Shown: positions 1 through 7,386 of the stretch, piece after piece
How positions within the stretch are numbered: position 1 is the first letter of the stretch
Layout: every line of letters starts with the position of its first letter
DNA from: Candidatus Flexifilum breve
GTDB taxonomy: Bacteria > Chloroflexota > Anaerolineae > Aggregatilineales > Phototrophicaceae
DNA: 64,000 nucleotides
Assembly (NCBI GenBank): GCA_016717205.1
Contig: JADKGC010000001.1
Span: forward strand, 1,054,001-1,118,000
Reading direction: 5' to 3'
The notes under the pieces: generated by a model
Seen by the model: the letters and a program-made list of their open reading frames with translations, nothing else
What the model was told of the DNA's origin: nothing
The model's database searches: none
Made by a program: the position numbers and the translations under genes

Positions 1-1836
1 CACGACGGGTTCGCCGTTTTCGCGCCGATCCAGCCGTTCGCGCATGATCTGCACATCGGGGTCGCGCGGATCAAGCTGATCGAGGATGCTGCGCGCGCCT
101 TCGATGTTCCAGCGCCGTTCCAGCACCCCGACCGCCTGTTTGCGCGCCCGCGTCTTGAGCGGCTTCGCGGCCTCCGACTGCATCACGCTGTAGAAGTCGT
201 CCAGCGCCAGCAAATCGTGTTCGGTCGCCAGCCGCGCCATACCCCGCGCATAAAACAGGTCGGCGTCGGCTTGCAGTTCGAGCAGCTTGGACGCCGCCGT
301 GATCAGCGCTTCGGGCGCGGGGGGGTCGTCGAGCAGCGCGGCGATCTCCGCCTCGATTTGGGCGGTCAGCGCCGCCCGCAAACCGGGGACGGATTTCGGC
401 TTATCCGCGAACGCCGCATCAATCGTTTCGGCGGCGAGTTTGAGCTGTCCGGCGGCGATCAGCGCCTTAACCAAGCGCGTCCGCTGCTGGGTGGGCAGAA
501 CTGTCCAATCGGCGGGCTGGCGCTCATTGATCCGTCCAATTTGCAGGAGCGTTTCGGCATTCAAGCCGCCCTGCCGGAATAACGCATAGGCTTTCAGAGC
601 CGTCTGATCGGGGGTGGGCGGCGCGCCGCTTTCCAAGCGCGTCACCAGCGCGCGTAAAGTGGGCGCAGACTGATGGTCGGCCGGCAGCGCAGTCAGCGCC
701 AACTGCGCTTGCGCATACGCCGCCGCCAGATCGCCGACCTTCTCATAGGCTTCGGCCATGCCGACGTGGGCGATCACAGCGCTGTGCGTAGCCTCGCCCA
801 CATCCAGCCCATAGCGCTGCGCGACCAGCGGACGAATCGCCAGCTTCGAGCCGCAGATGCCACAGTCGTCCAGCGAGATCGATGCCTCTTTGCCGCAGTG
901 CGGGCAGATCAGCGGCGTTTCCTGCACCAACAAGAGCAGCATCTTCGCGTCGCGCAGCGTGATCGCCGTGCGCTTGGCTTTGCTCCATTTGAGCGCGGTC
1001 TGGAAGTGCTTGATCGCCGTCGCCGGGTCTTGCAGCGCCAATTCGGCGCGCAGCAGCGCGGCAAACGGTTGTCTGACGCGCGCCCGTTCGCACGCTTTCA
1101 GGAAGCGTTCGGCCACTGCCTCATGCTCGGCGGTCAGGAAGACCGCCGCGGTCGCCAGCGTCGTCGCTTCGACCTCGTCAGCAGCGTCAGCCATCACTTT
1201 GAGCGTGCGCTGCTGCGGCGCTTTGATCTCCAACAGCAGCGACAGCGCCTCCTGCGTGATCTTGTCCTGCGCCAGCCAATGTTTGACCAGATGATGGATG
1301 GCGCGTTCACGCATGGCGTCGTCGGTCGCCCGGTCGTGGGCAGCGCGGAAATACTTCTCGACCGCTCCCGACCAACCGGTGCTCGGCGCTTTGGCCAGTC
1401 CAGATCCCAACGGCGGCAGATTCAACCCGCCGAAAGGGCTGTCGGCACGATTGTGTGGGTGGCGCAGCAATGCCAACCCCGCCGCCAGTGGGACATAAGC
1501 TTCACGCGGAGCGAGCAGCGCGGCTTTATCAAACGGGTCATAGGCGCGAAACGGCGAACGCGTTTTCAGATGTTCGCGGCCCTCGCGCAGCAAGTCCTTG
1601 ACCAGCGCATCCCGTCGCTGCATGAGCTCAGTGCGCTGCGGTGCTGGATCGAGTTCCAGCAGGGTGTTACCGACAAACTCGTGCTGCTGTTTCAGGTGGA
1701 GACAGAAGGTGATCTTGAGGATCAGGGCGTCGGCGTCATGTGGATGCGCGTCTAGGTGCAGTTGGAGGAGATCGAGAGCGTCATCCTGTGCGCCGCTTTC
1801 GAAAAGGCTTCGGATTTCCAGCAGGAAGTCGAGCAT
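1..1836 (-). CDS. TPR-like repeat protein with internal zinc ribbon (3' end outside window)
   Basis: The reading frame is open from an ATG at 1836 to the window edge, giving 612 codons without a stop, so the C-terminus is missing. The protein is helical and rich in Ala and Leu, with TPR-like pairs of helices. The N-terminal segment resembles a TPR hairpin, and the region after about residue 340 is TPR-like again. In the middle sits a treble-clef or ribbon-type metal site with CPHC at 311-314 and CGIC at 325-328. The role is unknown; TPR proteins usually act as protein-binding scaffolds. The gene is the last of three minus-strand genes, about 150 bp after the methyltransferase. All plus-strand reading frames over it are antisense shadows with no recognisable domain. 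Confidence 0.75.
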   Translation of the reverse strand, partial: MLDFLLEIRSLFESGAQDDALDLLQLHLDAHPHDADALILKITFCLHLKQQHEFVGNTLLELDPAPQRTELMQRRDALVKDLLREGREHLKTRSPFRAYDPFDKAALLAPREAYVPLAAGLALLRHPHNRADSPFGGLNLPPLGSGLAKAPSTGWSGAVEKYFRAAHDRATDDAMRERAIHHLVKHWLAQDKITQEALSLLLEIKAPQQRTLKVMADAADEVEATTLATAAVFLTAEHEAVAERFLKACERARVRQPFAALLRAELALQDPATAIKHFQTALKWSKAKRTAITLRDAKMLLLLVQETPLICPHCGKEASISLDDCGICGSKLAIRPLVAQRYGLDVGEATHSAVIAHVGMAEAYEKVGDLAAAYAQAQLALTALPADHQSAPTLRALVTRLESGAPPTPDQTALKAYALFRQGGLNAETLLQIGRINERQPADWTVLPTQQRTRLVKALIAAGQLKLAAETIDAAFADKPKSVPGLRAALTAQIEAEIAALLDDPPAPEALITAASKLLELQADADLFYARGMARLATEHDLLALDDFYSVMQSEAAKPLKTRARKQAVGVLERRWNIEGARSILDQLDPRDPDVQIMRERLDRRENGEPVV

Positions 1837-1990
1837 AGCGGGCGACCTCGGGTCAACGTGCGGGGCAGATAGATTAGCTATACACCCGATGTGGCCGCTA
1901 CGCAATCCAAAGCGCATTACAACTTATTTACCGAAAAGAGTAATACCTTGTATTCTTAGAACTATCGAGTTCTGTTGCACCTCTGCGCGA

Positions 1991-2758
1991 TCACGTTTCG
2001 GAGCGATACAAATAACGTGCATGCAGCCCTTCCTCGATAGCCTGTCGCACCCCCTGAGCATCCCCACAGCGGTTCTCCCAGATGAAAAGGATGCCTTCGG
2101 CTTCAAACTGCGGTCGCAGGTCATCGAGCACCGCTGTGCGCCGCACGGCGAGCGCGTGATCCTGCGCCGTGAAATTCTGCGTCGTGAAGCGCAGCCCGTT
2201 CGCGATCAGCGCGGCAGCGAGCGGCGTCCGTTCCGGCGCGAGGTTTTCCGCAGGGAAATCGTCTTTCGCCACCCATGGCTCCCGTCCATAGGCGTAGAAA
2301 AGCGTCAGCTTCCCACCGGGACGCAGTGCCGCCTGCCATTCTCGGACGCTGCGCGTGTAGTCGTTACTGAAATAGATCGAATCGATGGAGATAATCGCGT
2401 CGTAGGTCTCTGCGGGCAGTTCCAGCGTGTTGATGTCGCCAACCGCGAACGTGAGATGCTCGCGCTTGCCTCCCGTGCGCCGCTGCGCCTGCTCGATCCC
2501 CTGCGGGCTGTAATCCACGCCCGTGATGTGCGCCCCCGTCTGGTCGGCGATGTATTCGGCGACCATGCCGTTGCCGCAGCCAAGTTCGAGGACTTGATCG
2601 CCCGGTTGCAGGTTGAGCGCGGCGATCAGCGCGTCTACCTGCTCCATGTCGGCGAAACCATGCTGACACAAATTGCGCCCGAACACCCGTCGACAGAATT
2701 CGGCGTGCGCGGCGCTGTGCTCCACAACTTTGTAGAAGGCTTCGTAGAAGTCGTACAT
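1991..2758 (-). CDS. SAM-dependent class I methyltransferase
   Basis: A 255-residue protein with a Rossmann-type methyltransferase fold. Motif I (LELGCGNGM, about residues 57-65) binds S-adenosylmethionine. An acidic residue at the end of strand 2 (GVDYS) and the motif IV region (YDAIISIDSIYF) follow in the expected order, then an LRPGG turn typical of Methyltransf_11/25 enzymes. The length is normal for the family. The substrate cannot be told from sequence; family members methylate lipids, quinones and small molecules. It lies 60 bp downstream of the O-antigen-ligase-like gene on the same strand, so they may be co-transcribed. It is probably cytosolic, with no signal peptide or membrane segment. 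Confidence 0.85.
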   Translation of the reverse strand: MYDFYEAFYKVVEHSAAHAEFCRRVFGRNLCQHGFADMEQVDALIAALNLQPGDQVLELGCGNGMVAEYIADQTGAHITGVDYSPQGIEQAQRRTGGKREHLTFAVGDINTLELPAETYDAIISIDSIYFSNDYTRSVREWQAALRPGGKLTLFYAYGREPWVAKDDFPAENLAPERTPLAAALIANGLRFTTQNFTAQDHALAVRRTAVLDDLRPQFEAEGILFIWENRCGDAQGVRQAIEEGLHARYLYRSET

Positions 2759-2818
2759 ACCATCATCCTGTAAGAGACGCGACTGAAGTCGCCCGAAACT
2801 CCCTGATGGTAACGCCGT

Positions 2819-4210
2819 CTAGCGCGCTGGGGGTGCCTGCTTCTGAGCCAGCGCCGCGCCCATCAACCCCCACCACGCCGTTTGCATCTGGATCATCGTC
2901 CACGGGTAATGATCGAAGAGTCCGACGACGATCAACGCCACGCTGATCGCCGCCAGTGCGATCAACCCGGCACGGTCTTCGTGTGTCACCGTGCGATCTC
3001 GCAGGCGCTGCCCGATAGCGAGGGCTGCGAAGATCAGCGCGAGCAGCACCAGCACCAACCCGACCGTGCCGAGTTCCGCCCATGCCGAGAGCAGCACGTG
3101 GTGCACATTGTCGCCCCGCAGATCGTAGTGCGTGCCGACGATGAAGTAGCTCGCCCGCCACGGGAAATTGCCAATGCCAACGCCGAAGATCGGACGTTCG
3201 GCAATCGACCGTAGCGCGAAATCGGTGAACACCAGCCGATCCGAGATCGAGCGCAGTTCAATCGCTTCTTGCCCATCCCCAACACCCACCCGCGCGGCTA
3301 AGAAGGGACGATAGCTGATGAAGAAGAGAGCGCCAACCAGCCCTACCGTGCCCATGACGAGTAAAGCTCGCCGCGTGATCAGCGGGCGGGCGAACGGGAG
3401 CAGCAGCACCCCACCGAGCGCCACGGCGATCCACGCCGCGCGCGAAAATGTGAGCAGCAGCGCCCACCCGCCCAGCGTGACGATGCCCACACCTGCCAAC
3501 CAGCGCCCGCGCCGCGCGCTGATCACCCACGCGCAGGCCGCCAGCACACCGACCATCAACGTGCCCGCCAGTGCATTAGGATGCGGCATCAAGCCGTAGG
3601 GGCGCACATAGGTCAAGTCACCCGCGCGCAAAATGCTGATCCAGTTCGACTCCACGTTGTAAGAAAATTCGCCCAGCCCGCGCAAACCAAGCGCGCCCAT
3701 ATTCCACACCTGCCCGACTGTGATCAGCCCGTTGAGCGCACACACGACCGCCAGCGTCGCGACGATGTGTCGTGGACGCGGCGCAGCACACGCACACACC
3801 ACCGCGAACAGTGCCACGATCCCGAATTGAAGCGCTGCCGTCTGCCCGACCTCCGGGTAATTGCGCCGCTGAAACGCCCACAGCGTCGAGGCGAACGCCC
3901 ACAGGGTCAGCAGCAGCAGCGCCAGCGTCCACCCGCGTCCCCAGCGCGAACGGCGCAGATCGCGCAGTCCCGGCACCCCCATGATCAACCACGCAGTGAT
4001 CGTGAACAGCATTGGCAGCAGAATCAGGAAATTGGAGACATACAGCGGCGGGAACAGCGGCGGCACACTCGTGAAGCGATACCACACCGGGATGAGAGCG
4101 AACGTAGCTAATATCCCGGCATGGATGATGCGCAAACGATGCTGCTTGATCCAGCGTAGGGGCAAGGCAGGCCTTGTCCCTACAACATCGGCTTCATGTA
4201 GGATCGTCAA
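2819..4210 (-). CDS. O-antigen ligase / Wzy-like polytopic membrane protein
   Basis: A 463-residue membrane protein with about ten to twelve hydrophobic segments and a large extracytoplasmic loop near residues 300-390. The loop carries the Wzy_C (O-antigen ligase/polymerase) signature: an arginine-rich entry, GVGIGNFPW and a DNVHHVLLSAWAELG segment that leads into the last membrane helices. The Arg and His residues of this loop are those expected to handle undecaprenyl-linked glycan donors. The likely role is polymerising or ligating a surface polysaccharide, or glycosylating envelope proteins. Whether it is a ligase or a polymerase cannot be decided here. No glycosyltransferase neighbours are present. 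Confidence 0.85.
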   Translation of the reverse strand: MTILHEADVVGTRPALPLRWIKQHRLRIIHAGILATFALIPVWYRFTSVPPLFPPLYVSNFLILLPMLFTITAWLIMGVPGLRDLRRSRWGRGWTLALLLLTLWAFASTLWAFQRRNYPEVGQTAALQFGIVALFAVVCACAAPRPRHIVATLAVVCALNGLITVGQVWNMGALGLRGLGEFSYNVESNWISILRAGDLTYVRPYGLMPHPNALAGTLMVGVLAACAWVISARRGRWLAGVGIVTLGGWALLLTFSRAAWIAVALGGVLLLPFARPLITRRALLVMGTVGLVGALFFISYRPFLAARVGVGDGQEAIELRSISDRLVFTDFALRSIAERPIFGVGIGNFPWRASYFIVGTHYDLRGDNVHHVLLSAWAELGTVGLVLVLLALIFAALAIGQRLRDRTVTHEDRAGLIALAAISVALIVVGLFDHYPWTMIQMQTAWWGLMGAALAQKQAPPAR

Positions 4211-4302
4211 AGTGTTCAGTCTCCGCCTGTCTGGGTTGTAAGACCCCGTTACTATACATCGTCTCAGGTTTATAGGATGAATCTCATCCCTTTTTTTACC
4301 CC

Positions 4303-4334
4303 TTGACCTTGTACCTTAGTACAAGGTGTAGAGT
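4303..4334 (+). promoter_or_regulatory. MerR-type promoter with central palindromic operator
   Basis: A -35 element TTGACC (4303-4308) and a -10 element TAGAGT (4329-4334) are separated by an over-long spacer of 20 bp. A perfect dyad fills the spacer: ACCTTGTAC, a 4-bp centre, then GTACAAGGT (4306-4327). This is the hallmark of promoters activated by DNA untwisting by MerR-family regulators. It drives the metal regulator and ATPase genes directly downstream. Confidence 0.9.
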
Positions 4335-4364
4335 TACCACCAAGTTGATTGAACGGGGAAAGCC

Positions 4365-4808
4365 ATGAGCGACCTAACGCGCGGTGAGTTGGCGAAACAG
4401 AGCGGCGTCAATCGCGAAACCATCCGCTATTACGAGCGCAACGGCTTGCTGCCCACACCCGACCGCACCGAGGCGAACTACTGTCTGTTCGCGCCCAAAA
4501 CGGTGCAGCGCGTGCGCTTCATCAAACGGGCGCAGGCGGTCGGCTTTTCGCTCGGCGAGATCAAGCTGCTGCTCGATCTCAAGTTCAGCGAGGAGGCAAC
4601 CTGCGGCAGCGTACGCAAAGTCGTACGCGGCAAGATCGCCGAGATTGACGAGAAGATCGCCGCGCTGACAGCCATGCGCGATGTGCTCGTCACGCTGAAT
4701 GACGATTGCCCCGGCGGCGAACACCCGATCAGCGAATGCCCGATACTGGAAAGTTTCTCGGAAGCCCAAGACATGGAACACGCATTTGCCGCGTTGGAAG
4801 AGGAGTAG
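4365..4808 (+). CDS. MerR-family metal-responsive regulator
   Basis: A 147-residue MerR-family activator: an N-terminal winged helix-turn-helix (GELAKQSGVNRETIRYYERNG), a long dimerisation helix and a C-terminal metal-binding loop. The metal site is unusual. A Cys at the start of the dimer helix (ATCGSV) and a loop of the form C-x4-H-x4-C (DCPGGEH...ECPIL) reproduce the ligand spacing of zinc/cadmium/lead sensors such as ZntR. Copper sensors normally have Ser at the first position and C-x7-C. The gene lies 30 bp after its own operator. Its stop lies inside the ribosome-binding site of the ATPase gene, so the two are translationally coupled. Confidence 0.9.
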   Translation: MSDLTRGELAKQSGVNRETIRYYERNGLLPTPDRTEANYCLFAPKTVQRVRFIKRAQAVGFSLGEIKLLLDLKFSEEATCGSVRKVVRGKIAEIDEKIAALTAMRDVLVTLNDDCPGGEHPISECPILESFSEAQDMEHAFAALEEE

Positions 4809-4812
4809 TATC

Positions 4813-7386
4813 TTGACGGAAGTACGTATCGATTTGCCCGTGACAGGGATGACGTGCGCGGCCTGCGTGCGCAACGTCGAACGGGCGATCAAGAAGGCCG
4901 ACGGCGTGGCCGAGGTCAATGTGAACATCGCCACCGAACGCGCCAGCGTCGTCTTTGACCCGACGAAACTCAATACCAATCTCTTGATCGACCGGATCAA
5001 GGATGCGGGTTATGGCGTAGCCACCGCGACCATCGAACTGCCGATCACGGGCATGACGTGTGCCTCATGCGTCCGCAACGTCGAGCGCGCCATCAACCGC
5101 GCGCCGGGCGTGCTGGGTGTCAACGTGAACCTCGCCAACGAAAAGGCGACCGTCACCTATCTGCCCGGCGCGGTCCGCCGACCGGATCTCGTCAAGGCGG
5201 TCGAGGCGTCCGGTTACGGCGTGCTCGATCTCTCGAAGGCTGCGCCGGGGACAGAAGTCGATGCCGAACGCGCGGCGCGTGAGGCTGAAATCCAGCGGCA
5301 GGAACGCAACCTGTTGATCGGTCTGCTGTTCACCGTGCCGCTGTTCATCCTCAGCATGGGGCGCGACTTCGTCATGCAGGCCATGATGTCCGCGCCGACC
5401 GTTGACAGCATGGGGATGGCGATGGAACCCACGGTTTCGCCGCTGGTATCGTGGCTGCTGTGGGCGGGTTTCCCCTTCGTCTTCGGTTTGCTGGCAACCC
5501 CGGTGCAGTTCTACGTCGGACGGCAGTACCTCGTCGGCGCGTGGAAGGCGCTCAAGAACCGCACCACCAATATGGACACGTTGATCGCGATGGGATCGCT
5601 CGCCGCCTACATTTACAGCGTCGCCGTGTTAATCGCGATCGTGCTCGGCGTTCAGGATCAAGTGGGCGATCATGTGTACTTTGAGACGGCAGCAGTCATC
5701 ATCACCCTAATCACGCTCGGCAAGCTGCTCGAAGCGCGCGCTAAGGGCAAGACCAGCGAAGCGATCAAGAAGCTGATGAATCTCGCGCCCAAGACGGCAT
5801 TGGTACTGCGCGCAGGCGTCGAAATGGAAATCAGCGTGGATGATGTCGTTGCGGGCGATACGCTGATCGTGCGCCCCGGCGAACGCATCCCCGTGGATGG
5901 CGTGGTGATCGAAGGCCGCTCCTCGGTCGACGAGTCGATGCTCACAGGCGAAAGCCTCCCCGTCAACAAAGCAACGGGCAGCCCGGTGATCGGCGCGACC
6001 GTCAACAAAAGCGGACGACTGATCATCGAAGCCACCCGCGTCGGCGCAGAAACCGCCCTCGCGCAGATCATTCGCCTGGTTGAACAGGCACAGGGCTCGA
6101 AAGCCCCCATCCAGCGCATCGCCGATCAGGTGTCGGCTGTGTTTGTGCCCATCGTCCTCGGACTAGCGCTGCTAACGTTCCTTGGCTGGTTGGTAATCGG
6201 TCAGGTTGGCTTCACAACAGCGATGGTCCACGCGGTCGCCGTGCTGGTCATCGCCTGCCCGTGCGCGCTCGGCCTCGCCACGCCGACGGCTATTATGGTC
6301 GGCACAGGGCGCGGCGCAGAAATGGGCATCCTGTTCAAGAACAGCGAATCGCTGGAAAACGCGCATCGCTTGCAGGTGATCGCGCTCGACAAAACCGGAA
6401 CCATCACCAAAGGCGAACCGACGGTCACCGATGTCATCGCTACTGGCAACCTCAGCGCGGATGACGTGCTGCGCCTCGCGGCCAGCGTCGAGCGAGGCAG
6501 CGAACATCCGCTCGGTCAGGCGGTGGTCGAGGCGGCGAAAGCCAAAAATCTGCCGCTCACTCAGCCGCAGGGCTTTGAGTCGGAGTCGGGGCGCGGCGTC
6601 AGCGCCACCATCGACAGCAAGTTGATCCGTGTGGGCAGCCCGCGCTATATCTCCGCTGAGCCGAACGCGCATGTCGAAACGCTGCAAGCGCACGCCAAAA
6701 CGGCGATCCTCGTTGCCGACGAGAGCGGCGTCATTGGCGTGATCGGCATCGCGGACACAGTCAAAGAGACCTCGCGTGAAGCCATCGCCACGCTGCGCGG
6801 CTTAGGTCTGGAGGTCGTGATGATCACCGGGGATAACGCCAAAACAGCGCAGGCGATTGCCAACGAAGTTGGTATCACCCGTGTGCTGCCCGAAGTTCTG
6901 CCGGATCAGAAGGTCGAGGCGGTCAAGACCCTGCAAGCGGAAGGTAAGCAGGTCGCGATGGTGGGCGATGGTATCAACGATGCGCCCGCCCTCGCCCAAG
7001 CCGATGTCGGCATGGCGATTGGCACAGGCACAGACATCGCCATCGAGGCGTCGGACGTCACACTCGTCAGCGGCGATCTGCGCAGCGTAGCGCGCGCCAT
7101 TCAGCTCAGCAAAGCGACCATGCGCACGATCTACCAGAATCTGTTCTGGGCGTTCATCTACAACATCATTCTCATCCCGGTCGCCATGCTCGGTCTGCTC
7201 GTGCCCATGCTCGCCGCTGGTGCGATGGCCTTCTCGTCCGTCTTCGTTGTTCTAAACTCCCTCCGCCTCGGAAAGCCATCGTCTCTGCAACTGATGAATC
7301 GCGAGTCAGGTACATCTCATACGTCTCGCCATCTTCAAGCTGACCCGTCTGCGGGACTGCAAAGTGCTGACCGCGCAGCAAAATAA
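4813..7386 (+). CDS. copA: Cu+-type P1B ATPase, C-terminal end replaced by element DNA
   Basis: A heavy-metal efflux ATPase of 857 residues from a TTG start with AGGAG seven bases upstream; no ATG gives a sensible N-terminus. There are two HMA domains (GMTCAAC near residue 12, GMTCASC near 80), the TGES phosphatase loop, the CPC transmembrane motif, the DKTGT phosphorylation site, the HP motif and GDGINDAPAL. The YN pair in the next-to-last helix and M-x2-SS in the last helix are the signature of the Cu+/Ag+ subgroup. It should pump Cu+ out of the cytosol. The normal end (NSLRL followed by a basic tail) is cut after NSLRL. About 40 foreign residues follow, encoded by the recombinase element in antisense to its 3' end. 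The catalytic core is complete, so it may still work. Confidence 0.93.
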   Translation: MTEVRIDLPVTGMTCAACVRNVERAIKKADGVAEVNVNIATERASVVFDPTKLNTNLLIDRIKDAGYGVATATIELPITGMTCASCVRNVERAINRAPGVLGVNVNLANEKATVTYLPGAVRRPDLVKAVEASGYGVLDLSKAAPGTEVDAERAAREAEIQRQERNLLIGLLFTVPLFILSMGRDFVMQAMMSAPTVDSMGMAMEPTVSPLVSWLLWAGFPFVFGLLATPVQFYVGRQYLVGAWKALKNRTTNMDTLIAMGSLAAYIYSVAVLIAIVLGVQDQVGDHVYFETAAVIITLITLGKLLEARAKGKTSEAIKKLMNLAPKTALVLRAGVEMEISVDDVVAGDTLIVRPGERIPVDGVVIEGRSSVDESMLTGESLPVNKATGSPVIGATVNKSGRLIIEATRVGAETALAQIIRLVEQAQGSKAPIQRIADQVSAVFVPIVLGLALLTFLGWLVIGQVGFTTAMVHAVAVLVIACPCALGLATPTAIMVGTGRGAEMGILFKNSESLENAHRLQVIALDKTGTITKGEPTVTDVIATGNLSADDVLRLAASVERGSEHPLGQAVVEAAKAKNLPLTQPQGFESESGRGVSATIDSKLIRVGSPRYISAEPNAHVETLQAHAKTAILVADESGVIGVIGIADTVKETSREAIATLRGLGLEVVMITGDNAKTAQAIANEVGITRVLPEVLPDQKVEAVKTLQAEGKQVAMVGDGINDAPALAQADVGMAIGTGTDIAIEASDVTLVSGDLRSVARAIQLSKATMRTIYQNLFWAFIYNIILIPVAMLGLLVPMLAAGAMAFSSVFVVLNSLRLGKPSSLQLMNRESGTSHTSRHLQADPSAGLQSADRAAK

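Noticed and set aside
217..2773. Long plus-strand open frames over the left-edge genes
   Set aside because: They are Arg/Gln-rich or otherwise low in domain content and lie antisense to well-formed minus-strand genes.
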